A stretch of 64,000 bases of DNA from a bacterium 1xD42-67 (GCA_003612335.1 RAYO01000014.1:62001-126000); one strand, 5' to 3'; shown: positions 1 through 9,895, counted from the first letter of the stretch. Notes: a model not told the origin generated them from the sequence alone. Program-made: numbers and translations.

Positions 1-1113
<1,113 letters not shown>

Positions 1114-1125
1114 TCTTCAGACCCA

Positions 1126-1155
1126 AAACAGGGCGCTCCTGCGCCCTGTTTTTTT
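1126..1155 (+). terminator. Intrinsic terminator of pckA
   Basis: An 11-bp perfect stem (AAACAGGGCGC / GCGCCCTGTTT) with a TCCT loop runs into a T tract, 13 bases after the pckA stop codon. Confidence 0.9.
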
Positions 1156-1179
1156 ATCACATCGGCAGGAGGAAGCCTT

Positions 1180-2121
1180 ATGGGACTGTTCAAGAAAAAG
1201 AAACAGCCGGAGAGAGCTCCGGAGCCGGAGAAAAGATCCCCCCTGGACGAGATGGACCCCTCTATCCGCCCCGGCGGGGTGTTCATGGTCCAGCTCCTGA
1301 TGAAGGAAAAATGCGAGATGCCGTCTATCCAGCGGATTGCCGAGGTGCTGGAGCGCTACATCGGCAGGGTGGAGGCGGCGGAGCCGCAGGAAAAGAGCGC
1401 CAAGGCTATGGACGGCCTCGCCCTCTTCGCCGCCATGGACCACATCGCCAAGTTCAGCAACGGCCAGGGGCCGGTGCAGGTGTCCATCATGCCCTGCGAC
1501 ACCTTCCACCCGGAGACCATCGACGAGATGAAGCGCAGCCAGATGTGGGACTGCTTGGAGGACCGGGACCGCATCCTGTCGGAGTGCAGATACTGCGTCT
1601 TCGCCAACGACATGCTCGCCGGCGCTCTGGACCCTCTGGAGCGGGCCGACTTCGACATGGACTACCTGGAGGCCCTGGTGGAGCTCTTCCCCACCTGCGA
1701 GGCGGTGTACTCCCTCAACACCGGCAAGCTGATCCTGGCCGACACGGTGCGGAACAGGGAGTTTACCGGCCTGGACCGCTTCATCCACTACATCGTCAAC
1801 GCCCGGTTCTTCAATATCAGCGGCACCAGCGACTCCGTGGTAGATACCCTGGGGATGAGCCTGCTGTATATCGAGGACATGCAGTACCACTTCCACGGCA
1901 TGGACCCAAACTGGGTGGTACGCCACGCCTACTCAATCGCCTCTTACTGTCTGGAAAACTGCCGGCCTATCAAGGACGGCGACACGGTGGACGGCGTGGC
2001 GGACAACGGGGATCTGGACCAGAGCATCCAGTGGAGATGCCGCTATGAGGACGCCCTGGTCCAGCCCGAACGGCCGGTGCTGGACGTGCATATGGGCCAG
2101 TACGCCGCTGGAGGCCGGTGA
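1180..2121 (+). CDS. DUF4261 domain-containing protein
   Basis: A 313-residue soluble protein of unknown function. It begins with a lysine-rich stretch (MGLFKKKKQPE); there is no signal peptide or membrane segment. The C-terminal part (about residues 190-300) has features I associate with DUF4261: a central DTLGMSLL segment, DMQYHFHGMDPNWVV, and a closing YEDALVQPERPVLDV. The ATG is preceded by AGGAGG at good spacing. It lies alone after the pckA terminator. The function is not known for the family, and I infer none from the context. Confidence 0.75.
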   Translation: MGLFKKKKQPERAPEPEKRSPLDEMDPSIRPGGVFMVQLLMKEKCEMPSIQRIAEVLERYIGRVEAAEPQEKSAKAMDGLALFAAMDHIAKFSNGQGPVQVSIMPCDTFHPETIDEMKRSQMWDCLEDRDRILSECRYCVFANDMLAGALDPLERADFDMDYLEALVELFPTCEAVYSLNTGKLILADTVRNREFTGLDRFIHYIVNARFFNISGTSDSVVDTLGMSLLYIEDMQYHFHGMDPNWVVRHAYSIASYCLENCRPIKDGDTVDGVADNGDLDQSIQWRCRYEDALVQPERPVLDVHMGQYAAGGR

Positions 2122-2170
2122 TATCACACCGCATGCCTGTGGGAGCGCCACGGGCGGCTGGGCCGCCTGC

Positions 2171-2803
2171 TCAGAAGATCTGCCGGTCTTCAGAGCAGGC
2201 GGCTCTCTGTTCAGGGGGATCTTCCAATTTGACCGCCTTGGAATAAAAGGTGCCCACCGGCATGGCACAGGCCCGGGCCGCCTGCCGGAGGGTCATCTTT
2301 TTTCCCCGCCAGTCCTTATGTATCTGACCAAAATTCTCGGGCAGAGGGAGAGGCGGCCGCCCGAACCGCACCCCCCTCGCCTTCGCTGCCGCGATCCCCT
2401 CCGCCTGCCGCTGACGGATGTTGCTCCGCTCGTTCTCCGCGACGAAGGAGAGGACCTGCAGAACGATATCGCTCAAAAAGGTGCCCACCAGATCCTTGCC
2501 CCGCCTGGTATCCAGCAGGGGCATGTCCAGCACCACGATATCGATCCGCTTCTCCTTCGTCAGGACGCGCCACTGCTCTAAGATCTCGGTGTAGCTGCGG
2601 CCCAGCCGGTCGATGCTTTTGATATAGAGCAGGTCGTCCGGCCTGAACCGCCGGACCATCCGCTGATACTGGGGCCGGTCAAAGTCCTTCCCGGACTGCT
2701 TGTCCACAAAGATGTTCCTCTCCGGGACACACAGCTCCTGCATCGCGATCAGCTGCCGGTCCTCGTTCTGCTCCCGCGTACTCACACGGACATAGCCATA
2801 CAT
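2171..2803 (-). CDS. Serine recombinase (resolvase/invertase family)
   Basis: About 210 residues, the usual size of a small resolvase/invertase. The N-terminus MYGYVRVSTREQNEDRQ carries the catalytic serine in VRVS(T). The RLGRS and SFVAENERSNIRQRQAEGI motifs match the catalytic core and the long E helix. A C-terminal helix-turn-helix (KKMTLRQAARACAMPVGTFYSKA) should bind DNA. Such proteins cut and rejoin short recombination sites to resolve cointegrates or invert segments. I chose ATG 2803; an in-frame ATG at 2836 would add 11 residues, but the only Shine-Dalgarno-like AGGGAGG lies downstream of it. No partner transposon is visible, so it may be a solitary mobile-element remnant that is still intact. 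Confidence 0.85.
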   Translation of the reverse strand: MYGYVRVSTREQNEDRQLIAMQELCVPERNIFVDKQSGKDFDRPQYQRMVRRFRPDDLLYIKSIDRLGRSYTEILEQWRVLTKEKRIDIVVLDMPLLDTRRGKDLVGTFLSDIVLQVLSFVAENERSNIRQRQAEGIAAAKARGVRFGRPPLPLPENFGQIHKDWRGKKMTLRQAARACAMPVGTFYSKAVKLEDPPEQRAACSEDRQIF

Positions 2804-2835
2804 CTCATTTCCGATCGGTCTCGCCTCCCTGTGCA

Positions 2836-2853
2836 TGATATCAAATCATATCA
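2836..2853. promoter_or_regulatory. Palindrome upstream of recombinase
   Basis: TGATAT-caaatc-ATATCA is a 6-bp inverted repeat just upstream of the recombinase start. It could be an operator or part of a recombination site. Its short length makes this weak. Confidence 0.3.
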
Positions 2854-2869
2854 GGATCCGGCAGACTGT

Positions 2870-2897
2870 GGTATAGCCTCCATCTCTATTTTTTCAA
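2870..2897 (-). promoter_or_regulatory. Promoter for serine recombinase
   Basis: On the minus strand TTGAAA and TATACC are separated by 16 bases, about 70 bases upstream of the recombinase start. Confidence 0.5.
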
Positions 2898-3049
2898 CTC
2901 TATCCACCTTTCAGCGCGGCCCTCCCCATGCCGGGAGCCGACCTAGGGCGCCTGTCAGACCGGCCGCAGGAGCGCAAATCGCTTTATCTTCCTGTCCTCA
3001 GCGCAAATGACCACTATCTGATGATTTTTTGACGATCGGGCCAATATCC

Positions 3050-3078
3050 TTGCCTTACTCGGGTATTTCTGTTAGAAT
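3050..3078 (+). promoter_or_regulatory. Promoter for TauE/SafE gene
   Basis: TTGCCT and TAGAAT with a 17-base spacer, ending 56 bases before the transporter start; AAGGGGG lies just ahead of the ATG. Confidence 0.6.
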
Positions 3079-3134
3079 CTCAAAGACAGAGGCGCATCTC
3101 TCCCCGCCTCACCAACTTTGAAGGGGGCATCCCG

Positions 3135-3872
3135 ATGCTCTATGCGATATCCTTTTTCACCGCCATGGCCGCAGGCGCCATCCAGACGATCACAGGCTTC
3201 GGCGCGGCGATCATCCTGATGACCGTCCTGCCCTATTTTTTCGATATCCTCCAAGCCTCCGCCCTGGCCTCCTCCATCACCTTGGGGGTGACCATCGCCC
3301 TGTCCTGGCGCTTCCGGCGGCACATCGACCTGCACGCTGTCCTCTTCCCTACGATCGTATTCCAGCTCACCAGCCTCTTCGTCATCCAGATCGCCGGCGG
3401 ACTGGATATGGACCTGCTGGGGATCGCCTTCGGGGCCTTCCTGATCCTCGTCTCCCTCTATTTCCTGGCCTTCGATGACCGGATCACCATAAAGGGGACC
3501 CCCACCGCCGCCTTCTGCATCTCCTTCCTCTCAGGGGCGTGCAGCGGCCTCTTTGGGATCGGCGGACCTCTGATGGCGGTCTATTTTTTGGCTGTGACCA
3601 GGGATAAGGAGTCCTATACCGCCGACCTCCAGTTCCTCTTCGCCCTGACCAATACCGTCAATCTGGGCCTGCGGATCTATAAGGGGTTCTACCTCCTCTC
3701 CTTCCTCCCTATGACCATCACCGGCATCCTGGGCATCAACCTGGGGAAGGCCATGAGCCTGCGGATCCTCCACCGAATCGACAAGGAGATGATGCATAAG
3801 CTGGTCTATCTCCTGGTGGGGATCTCCGGGGCGATGGCCCTCTTCCCTTATCTCGCCCGCCTCTCCCTCTAG
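3135..3872 (+). CDS. TauE/SafE (TSUP) family anion exporter
   Basis: A 245-residue polytopic membrane protein, the normal length for TSUP transporters, with about eight hydrophobic segments. The two internal repeats each carry the family glycine signature: GAIQTITGFGAA near residue 14 and SGACSGLFGIGGPL near residue 135. TSUP members move small organic anions or sulfonates (sulfite, sulfoacetate and similar) across the cytoplasmic membrane. It precedes a GntR-type regulator on the same strand and faces a catabolic operon convergently. That suggests, by inference only, that it exports an acidic product of that pathway. Confidence 0.85.
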   Translation: MLYAISFFTAMAAGAIQTITGFGAAIILMTVLPYFFDILQASALASSITLGVTIALSWRFRRHIDLHAVLFPTIVFQLTSLFVIQIAGGLDMDLLGIAFGAFLILVSLYFLAFDDRITIKGTPTAAFCISFLSGACSGLFGIGGPLMAVYFLAVTRDKESYTADLQFLFALTNTVNLGLRIYKGFYLLSFLPMTITGILGINLGKAMSLRILHRIDKEMMHKLVYLLVGISGAMALFPYLARLSL

Positions 3873-3908
3873 ATCCTCCGCGCCTTGAACGGGGCAAATA
3901 TCATATTT

Positions 3909-3924
3909 TTCCGAATCTTCGGAA
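3909..3924. promoter_or_regulatory. Perfect palindrome, candidate operator
   Basis: TTCCGAATCTTCGGAA is a perfect 7-bp inverted repeat with a 2-base spacer. It sits 19 bases upstream of the -35 box of the GntR gene, a typical place for an autoregulatory site. It could alternatively be a weak hairpin at the end of the TauE transcript. Confidence 0.45.
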
Positions 3925-3942
3925 CGAATCATCATTTATACC

Positions 3943-3972
3943 TTGACAGTGGCCGCTATTTTTGGATATAGT
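3943..3972 (+). promoter_or_regulatory. Promoter for GntR-family regulator
   Basis: Consensus TTGACA and TATAGT with an 18-base spacer. The implied leader is about 105 bases. Confidence 0.7.
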
Positions 3973-4084
3973 ATAAAAAGACTGTCTTTCCATATCTGTA
4001 GCGGGATCGGAGCGGCACGAGGCAGAACTGCCTGCTCCGCGTCCATGGCTGCCAGCGCCATCATTTTTAGGGAAGGGGATCACT

Positions 4085-4810
4085 TTGAAGGATCATAGTT
4101 TAGAGTATCTCATTTTAAATCAGATGTCTGAGCTCAATACGCCCATAGGAGCCAGTATGCTCTGTTCCAAGATCGACACTTCCCAAGCGAATATCGGCCG
4201 GATCCTCCACCTCTTGGAGGAGCGGGGCCTGGTGGAAAAGGTGAGCAACAAGGGCCGCGTCCTGACAGAGGAGGGGAAGAACCACTTCCAGCGCCTCCAG
4301 CAGGACATCCAGTCGAAGGAATATGTGAAGGTCCTCTTAGATCTGTACTCCAAAAACGACAAGCAGGTGTATCTGGATATCCTGGAGGCGAGGATCCTGC
4401 TGGAGACAAAGACCGCAGAGCTGGCGGCGATCCGGGCCACGGAGGAGGACCTGCGCGAGCTGGAGCAGATCCTGGAGCGGCACCGCAGCGCCCGGGCCCT
4501 GGGCCGGCCGGCAGAGCACGAGAATCTGGAGTTCCACTATAAGATCGCCGAGATCGCGGGGAACCCGGTCATCTATCACCTGCTGAAGCTGGTGCTGACC
4601 CAGCACTCCGCCTACATCCAGTTCTCCTTCATGGACTACACCCTGGTGGGCTCCACCCTGTTCCACTCCCAGATCCTCGGCGCGATCAAGAGCCGCGACG
4701 GAAAAGAGGCCGCCTCTTTGATGTATAAGCACCTCAACGCCTTGGTCAAGACCCTGACGGACATCGAACACAGCTACCTGTTCTCCAGCCCGGAGACAGA
4801 ACGGTCCTGA
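4085..4810 (+). CDS. GntR family transcriptional regulator, FCD domain
   Basis: A 241-residue regulator beginning at TTG (GGAAGGGG upstream). The N-terminal ~70 residues form a winged helix (STTSQANIGRILHLLEERGLV-like recognition region, seen here as SQANIGRILHLLEERGLVEK). From about residue 90 an all-helical FCD ligand domain follows (LEARILLETKTAELAA; EFHYKIAEIAGNPVIYHLL). FCD regulators usually sense carboxylates or amino-acid derivatives and control adjacent catabolic genes. Here the likely target is the converging minus-strand oxidoreductase/transport operon. The wing is unusual for FadR-type proteins and resembles MarR/NrpR-like heads, so the exact subfamily is uncertain. Confidence 0.85.
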   Translation: MKDHSLEYLILNQMSELNTPIGASMLCSKIDTSQANIGRILHLLEERGLVEKVSNKGRVLTEEGKNHFQRLQQDIQSKEYVKVLLDLYSKNDKQVYLDILEARILLETKTAELAAIRATEEDLRELEQILERHRSARALGRPAEHENLEFHYKIAEIAGNPVIYHLLKLVLTQHSAYIQFSFMDYTLVGSTLFHSQILGAIKSRDGKEAASLMYKHLNALVKTLTDIEHSYLFSSPETERS

Positions 4811-4816
4811 CATAAT

Positions 4817-4848
4817 GCGCCGCCCGCAGATCCTCCTGCGGGCGGCGC
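4817..4848. terminator. Bidirectional terminator between GntR gene and oxidoreductase operon
   Basis: A 13-bp perfect stem (GCGCCGCCCGCAG / CTGCGGGCGGCGC) with a 6-base loop lies between two converging genes. The + side continues TCTCTGTCTG, a weak T tract. Confidence 0.7.
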
Positions 4849-4860
4849 TCTCTGTCTGTC

Positions 4861-5649
4861 TCAGTCCGTCTCCCCACTGAGGAAGGAGGCGATCTTGATC
4901 GGCTTGATCGGCTGACGGTATTTGGGGGCCGTCAGGTCGCCGACCGGCTTTTTCGTCTTAGCGGACAGCTCCCGCATCACCAGCGCGATGCAGGTCTTGC
5001 CCTGGCAGGGCCCCATAGAGACCCGGGCGTTCAGCTTCACCTGCTTGAGGGAATCCGCTCCGCCGTCCACCAGGGCTCGGATCTCCTCCTCGGTCACGTC
5101 CTCACAGCGGCAGACGATGCTGGCCCCCTGCTCCGGCTCCTCCCTTATCGGGGAGATCAGCTCCGCCCGGGGGGCCATCCGGATCCCCCGGACCACGTGG
5201 GTCATCTCCTTGGGCACCGCCAGGGCGACGATCGAGGTCTTGTTCTTCAAGGTGACCACCTTCTCCACCCGGACCTCACACGCCCTCCCGCCGATTCGGT
5301 CCACCCCCTCCACCACCTGTCCGGCGGCAGGGAGGGGACTGTACTCATAGGGGATCTTCACCAGGGACTCCGTCTCGGACCAGGTCTCATCGATCACGAA
5401 GGCGGCCAGGCCAGGACACACGGCGATACAGGCGCCGCAGCCCACACACTTGTCATAGTAGGTCTCAGGGGTCTCATTGATGTCGGTGAGGGGCTTGACC
5501 GCGTCGAACTTGCAGGAGGTGTAGCAGGGGTTGCATGGGATGGACTGGAAGCACTCGAACAGGGCATAGGGCCCCTTCTGCCGCCGCTCCGGGCTGGGCA
5601 GGATCTCCATGGCTCTGCGCTCCAGCTCTTCCAACAGATCATTTTTCAT
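4861..5649 (-). CDS. Iron-sulfur subunit of FAD-dependent amino acid/opine-type dehydrogenase
   Basis: A 262-residue iron-sulfur protein. Near residue 40 is CNPCYTSC and near residue 68 CVGCGACIAVCP, together a ferredoxin-like pair of cysteine clusters. Around residues 175-235 is a BFD-like [2Fe-2S] region (CRCEDVTEEEI ... GPCQGKTC). It presumably carries electrons between the flavoproteins encoded just upstream. The ATG at 5649 overlaps the stop of the upstream FAD gene by 11 bases, which supports this start and translational coupling. The BFD motif is seen fused or separate in HcnABC, opine oxidase and D-hydroxyproline dehydrogenase systems; the 4Fe-4S addition gives this one a clostridial look. 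Confidence 0.8.
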   Translation of the reverse strand: MKNDLLEELERRAMEILPSPERRQKGPYALFECFQSIPCNPCYTSCKFDAVKPLTDINETPETYYDKCVGCGACIAVCPGLAAFVIDETWSETESLVKIPYEYSPLPAAGQVVEGVDRIGGRACEVRVEKVVTLKNKTSIVALAVPKEMTHVVRGIRMAPRAELISPIREEPEQGASIVCRCEDVTEEEIRALVDGGADSLKQVKLNARVSMGPCQGKTCIALVMRELSAKTKKPVGDLTAPKYRQPIKPIKIASFLSGETD

Positions 5650-7078
5650 ACTGCACCGGCTCCCCTTCCTTGGTCTTGCGCAGACCGTTCCTGATCTTCC
5701 CGCCCTCGGGGCGCAGGGACTCCAGCTGCTGGGCATAGTCCCGGAACTTGGCCTCATAGTCCTGGTCATAGCCCAGGTCCCGGGCGGCAGAGATCCCCGC
5801 CAGCTTGCCTGTCAGCATGGCGCTGGACGCCTCCTCTACGCCGCCGGAGTCCCCCGCGGCATAGACGTTCCTCACACTGGTGTGGCGCTCGCTGTCGATC
5901 ACCGGCACATAGCCGCCCAGCTCGGGGACGAACTTCATATCACAGCCGGCCTGGAAAAAGAGCTCCGGCAGAGGGGCCAGGCCCACCGCCATACAGATCG
6001 CATCGCACTTCACGTCCTGCTCCGTGCCTGGGATGGGCTGGAAGTGCTCGTCCAGCTCGTGGATGATGGCGCCCTCTACCTTCCCCTGGCCGTAGGCGCA
6101 TTTGATCGTATGCCGGGTCATGATAGGCACTCCCGCCCGGCGGAGCTTGTTGGCGTGGACCAGATAGCCGCCGATATTGGGGGCGGCCTCGATCACAGCG
6201 GCCACATCCACCCCAGCCTGCATCAGCTGATAGCTGACGATCAGGCCGATGTTCCCCGCTCCTACCATCAGGACGCTCTTGGCAGGGACCACCCCTTCCA
6301 TGTTCATCAGGGTCTGTACGGCTCCCGCTCCATAGATCCCGGGCAGATCGTTGTTGGGGAAGACCAGATTCTTCTCGAAGGCGCCGGTGGCGATGATCAC
6401 CGCCTTGGCCCGGATCCCCTCGATGGTCCCATTCCGGTCCACCATAACGATCCCATCCCGGTAGAGACCGGCGGCGATGGACTGGGTCCAGACCTGGATG
6501 CCCTCCAGGGCCTCGATCTCAGCCTGGATCTTGTCAGCGATGTAGATCCCTCGGGTGCCGGCATCCTGCTTTTCAGAGCCAAAGAACTTGTGGGTCTGCT
6601 TGACCAGCTGTCCGCCCAGCTTGGCGCTGCGCTCCAGCAGGATCACCCGGGCCCCTGCCCGGGCCGCCTCGATCGACGCGCACATCCCGGCGGGACCGCC
6701 GCCCACCACCAGGACCTCCGCCTCGATCACCTCCCGGGGATCGCTCAGCTTCCGCTCGACGGCGGCGTCCACCCTGGCCTTCTCGTTGCCGATCTGCCGC
6801 TCCACCACGATCCCCTCCCGCAGGGGCTCTACACACACCCGGATATTGGGGATCCCGTTCACCTTCATCAGGCAGGAGGAGCAGTTGCCGATGGCGCAGA
6901 ACAGCCCCCGGGGGCGGTGCTTCTTCGCGCTCTCGTGGAGGAAACGCACCCCCGCCGCATGGAGAGCCGCCGCGATCGTCTCCCCCTCATATCCGGTGAG
7001 CTCCCGGCCCTCGAAGGTGAAGGCGACCTGCCTCCCCTTCTCGAATGTCAAGATCGGATGGTCGTTCGTTCTATCCAT
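5639..7078 (-). CDS. NAD(P)/FAD-dependent oxidoreductase with N-terminal [2Fe-2S] domain
   Basis: A 479-residue flavoprotein. Residues 1-90 form a plant-type-like ferredoxin module with Cys61, Cys66, Cys69 and Cys82. A Rossmann FAD motif VVGGGPAGMCAS begins near residue 124, and an NAD(P)-type motif VLMVGAGNIGL lies near residue 265. The region TSVRNVYAAGDSGG near residue 410 is the usual second FAD contact. The arrangement equals a fusion of HcnA-like and HcnB-like subunits, as in the alpha subunit of opine oxidases and sarcosine oxidase. It should pass electrons from the DAO-type subunit to an acceptor. AGGAGG precedes the ATG. The substrate of the complex cannot be read from sequence. Confidence 0.85.
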   Translation of the reverse strand: MDRTNDHPILTFEKGRQVAFTFEGRELTGYEGETIAAALHAAGVRFLHESAKKHRPRGLFCAIGNCSSCLMKVNGIPNIRVCVEPLREGIVVERQIGNEKARVDAAVERKLSDPREVIEAEVLVVGGGPAGMCASIEAARAGARVILLERSAKLGGQLVKQTHKFFGSEKQDAGTRGIYIADKIQAEIEALEGIQVWTQSIAAGLYRDGIVMVDRNGTIEGIRAKAVIIATGAFEKNLVFPNNDLPGIYGAGAVQTLMNMEGVVPAKSVLMVGAGNIGLIVSYQLMQAGVDVAAVIEAAPNIGGYLVHANKLRRAGVPIMTRHTIKCAYGQGKVEGAIIHELDEHFQPIPGTEQDVKCDAICMAVGLAPLPELFFQAGCDMKFVPELGGYVPVIDSERHTSVRNVYAAGDSGGVEEASSAMLTGKLAGISAARDLGYDQDYEAKFRDYAQQLESLRPEGGKIRNGLRKTKEGEPVQYEK

Positions 7079-7113
7079 ATATGCCTCCTAAGTTTCCTTT
7101 CCTGCGCTGCCCG

Positions 7114-8292
7114 TCAGCCCTTTTGTTGGGAAAACCGACTGAACAGGAAGGGACGGATATCCTCTGTCACCGTTTGGGAGATGATATAGTCCGACATGAT
7201 CTCTCCGGTGATCGGGGCCATCGCGATCCCGTCCCCCTCGTGTCCGGCTGCCATCACGAACCCGTGGATCCCATCCACCGGGCCCAGGATCGGACCGCCC
7301 TCGCAGTAGGGCCGCAGTCCGGCAAAGGTTCGGATGATGTTCAGCTCGCTGAGGAAGGGGACCAGACTGGCCGCATAGCTGCAGATCGCGCAGAGGATCT
7401 CATACGAAGTGCTCTTGTCATAGCCGCTCCACTCCCGGTTGCTCCCAAAGATGATATTGCCGTCGTGGGTCTGCTCCAGGAACAGATTCACGCCCAGGCG
7501 CATACTGGGGTCGCTGGAGGTCTTGGCCAGATCTGGATCGTGTTTGAGGGCGATATACCGTGCGCAGATCAAATTGTGCTCCACACAGGGGGCCACCTGC
7601 TCTGTGACCACGATATTCCCCTTCCTGGGAAGGATCGGGATGTCCAGCCCCACCATCCTGCCGATCTCCGGAGCATAGACGCCGCAGGCGTTGACCACCA
7701 CCTCAGCCCGGATCGGTCCCCGGGTGGTCTCCACACCGGTGACCTGCCCGCCCTCCACGGTCACGCCCGTGACCGCCGTGTTCAGCAGGAACTCCACGCC
7801 GGCCCGGCCAGCGGCCTTGGCATAACCGATCGTGGTGTGGATCGGGCTCACCCGCCCATCGTCAGGGCAGTAGGTCACGGCGGTGATCCGCTTGGACAGG
7901 CAGGGCTCCATCCGTCTGGCCTCGTCGCCGCTGAGGATGGTGACGTCCACCCCCGCCGCCGTCTGTTCAGCCACCGAGTGCTCCACGACCCCCATCAGCT
8001 CCGGGGAATCCACCATCACCATGCCGCCGTATTTTTCAAAATGGACATCATAGTCCAACTCCTGGCTGAGGGTCTGATAGAGCTCCACGCTCCGTTTTGC
8101 CAGCTTCAGGGCCGGACCGGGGGCCTTGGTCTGGAGATTGACTCCGCCGTCACAGGCACTGGAGGTCTCCTCACCGATCCCTCTCCGCTCCACGACGGTC
8201 ACCCGTCCGACTCCCTTCTTCTTCAGGCCGTAAGCGATCGCACAGCCCATGATACCGCCGCCGATCACGACCACATCTGCTTTTTGGACCAT
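7114..8292 (-). CDS. FAD-dependent oxidoreductase, DAO/HcnC family (catalytic amine oxidoreductase subunit)
   Basis: A 392-residue protein with an N-terminal FAD site DVVVIGGGIMGCAIAY at residues 6-21, followed by VTVVERRG. The C-terminal part (GLRPYCEGGPILGPVDGIHGFVMAAGHEGDG) is the family GxRP...GHxGxG signature. DAO enzymes oxidise the C-N bond of glycine, sarcosine, D-amino acids or opines, giving an imine. I take ATG 8292 (GGAGG upstream) and not the longer frame from 8355, whose extra residues are not family-like. The gene is followed by the two electron-transfer partners, so it is likely a dehydrogenase and not an oxygen-using oxidase. Confidence 0.87.
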   Translation of the reverse strand: MVQKADVVVIGGGIMGCAIAYGLKKKGVGRVTVVERRGIGEETSSACDGGVNLQTKAPGPALKLAKRSVELYQTLSQELDYDVHFEKYGGMVMVDSPELMGVVEHSVAEQTAAGVDVTILSGDEARRMEPCLSKRITAVTYCPDDGRVSPIHTTIGYAKAAGRAGVEFLLNTAVTGVTVEGGQVTGVETTRGPIRAEVVVNACGVYAPEIGRMVGLDIPILPRKGNIVVTEQVAPCVEHNLICARYIALKHDPDLAKTSSDPSMRLGVNLFLEQTHDGNIIFGSNREWSGYDKSTSYEILCAICSYAASLVPFLSELNIIRTFAGLRPYCEGGPILGPVDGIHGFVMAAGHEGDGIAMAPITGEIMSDYIISQTVTEDIRPFLFSRFSQQKG

Positions 8293-8363
8293 AGCAGCCT
8301 CCGTAACGAAATATTTTTCAAAGGAGCGCCCCGCAGGCCCATGCCTGCGGGGCACAGCCTGCC

Positions 8364-8840
8364 TCAGATCTTAGCCAGGGTCTCGTCCTTGATCTCCACG
8401 TCGATCGTGATCTCACAGGCGGCACCCCCGCCCAGAGTGGCCATGCCCACCGCGCAGCGGGCATGGCGGCCCGCCTCTCCGAACAGCTCCACCAGCAGAT
8501 CGGAGGCCCCATTGAGGACCTTGGGCTGGTCGATGAAGTCGGGCTCGGAGTTGATGTAGCCGGTGACCTTCATGATATGGGCGATGTTGTCCAGACCGCC
8601 GCACAGGTCGTCCAGCACGGCCAGAGCGTTGATGGCGCACCGGCGGGCGGCCTGATAGCCCTCGTCCACCCGATCGGCGGACAGGTGGCCGGTGTATTGC
8701 AGGACCCCGTCCACCCGGGGGGTGTTGCCCGCGGACATGACCAGTCTGCCGCAGCGGGAGGCACATACATAGTTGGCGATCGGAGGGGTGAAGGGGGGGA
8801 GCTCGATCCCCATCTGAGCCAATCTCTCTTTTATCGTCAT
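8364..8840 (-). CDS. RidA family protein (enamine/imine deaminase)
   Basis: A 158-residue YjgF/RidA-like protein, slightly longer than the usual ~130 residues. Family features are LVMSAGNTPRVDG in the N-terminal half and ITIDVEIKDE near the end. The usual catalytic arginine region appears as GRHARCAVGMATL rather than the standard ARxxVxxxxLP. RidA proteins hydrolyse reactive imines/enamines to keto acids plus ammonia. Its place directly upstream of a DAO-type oxidoreductase fits removal of the imine product. It belongs to the divergent long RidA group often found with D-amino acid or opine oxidases. Confidence 0.85.
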   Translation of the reverse strand: MTIKERLAQMGIELPPFTPPIANYVCASRCGRLVMSAGNTPRVDGVLQYTGHLSADRVDEGYQAARRCAINALAVLDDLCGGLDNIAHIMKVTGYINSEPDFIDQPKVLNGASDLLVELFGEAGRHARCAVGMATLGGGAACEITIDVEIKDETLAKI

Positions 8841-8871
8841 GGTGATCTCCTTTCTCGGCGGACCGTTGTCT

Positions 8872-9828
8872 TCAATTTTTGACGTTCTTGGGCGTACCGT
8901 CCAGGAGAGCCCTCAGATTCTCCGCACTCCTGTTGACCAGGTTCTGCCGGGTCTCCAGGGGGGACCAGGCCACATGGGGGGAGGCGACACACCGGGGATG
9001 GGTGGCCAGGGGGTGGTCCTTGCCGCAGGGCTCCGGATCGAAGACGTCCACACCGGCCATATACACTTTGCCGGAGTCCAGCGCGGCCACCACGTCCGCC
9101 GTATCGAACAGGGCGCCCCGGCCCACGTTGATCAGGATCACACCGTCCTTCATCTTGGCGATGGAGTCTTTGTTGATGATATGGCGGGTCTCATCGGTAA
9201 GGGGGCAATTGGTGCTGATGATATCGGCATTCCGGAACAGGGTGTCCAGGTCCACGAACTGGAGCTGATCGCACTCCCACTCCTTCACCGGGTGGCGGCG
9301 GTGAGCCAGCACCTTCATGTCCAGGGCCATGGCCACTTTGGCGATGGCGTAGCCGATGTCCCCCATGCCCACGATCCCCAAGGTCTTGCCCGTGAGCTCC
9401 ATCTGGCGCACGTTGCTCACCTCAGGCTCGATGGAGTTGACCCAGCCGGTCTCCTTGATGAAGCTGTTGAAGTAGGATGTACGGCGGCAGACCTCGAACA
9501 TCAGGGCGATGGCCATCTGGGCCACGGCCCCCCGGCCGTAGCCGGGGATATTGCAGACGGACACACCGTGTTCCCGGGCGGTCTTACAGTCGATGAAGTC
9601 CACGCCGGTGCCGAAGGTGCCGATCATTTTCAGCTTCTTGGCATGCTGGAAGACCTCCGCGGGGAAGCGCACCCGATTGGTAAAGGCCGCGTCCACATCT
9701 GCGATCCGCTCCAGCAGTTCCTCCGGCGTGGTGTCGTCGTAGTAGATCACCTCGCCGATCTCCTCCAGCGGCTTCCATGACACACCGCCGGCATTCACCA
9801 AAAATCCATCTGTGATCAGAATCTTCAT
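8872..9828 (-). CDS. D-2-hydroxyacid dehydrogenase, NAD-binding
   Basis: A 318-residue cytoplasmic dehydrogenase. The NAD site is TLGIVGMGDIGYAIAKVA around residue 150. The catalytic Arg lies in INVGRGALFD (about 235), the Glu in VDVFDPEP (about 264) and the His in SPHVAW (about 285), the normal R-E-H triad. It would reduce a 2-keto acid to a D-2-hydroxyacid with NADH, or the reverse. ATG 9828 has TAAGGAGG upstream. In this operon it can re-oxidise NADH by reducing the keto acid made by the oxidoreductase and RidA; that assignment is an inference. Confidence 0.9.
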   Translation of the reverse strand: MKILITDGFLVNAGGVSWKPLEEIGEVIYYDDTTPEELLERIADVDAAFTNRVRFPAEVFQHAKKLKMIGTFGTGVDFIDCKTAREHGVSVCNIPGYGRGAVAQMAIALMFEVCRRTSYFNSFIKETGWVNSIEPEVSNVRQMELTGKTLGIVGMGDIGYAIAKVAMALDMKVLAHRRHPVKEWECDQLQFVDLDTLFRNADIISTNCPLTDETRHIINKDSIAKMKDGVILINVGRGALFDTADVVAALDSGKVYMAGVDVFDPEPCGKDHPLATHPRCVASPHVAWSPLETRQNLVNRSAENLRALLDGTPKNVKN

Positions 9829-9895
9829 TTTGTTCCTCCTTAGATCATAAGTGATATCTGCCCTCCTCAAAGGGCGGGGATGGGGTCGAGAGAGG

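Noticed and set aside
5609-8559. Plus-strand open frames of about 500 codons over the oxidoreductase genes
   Set aside because: Their products are low-complexity His/Asp/Gly-rich strings, typical shadows of GC-rich genes on the other strand.
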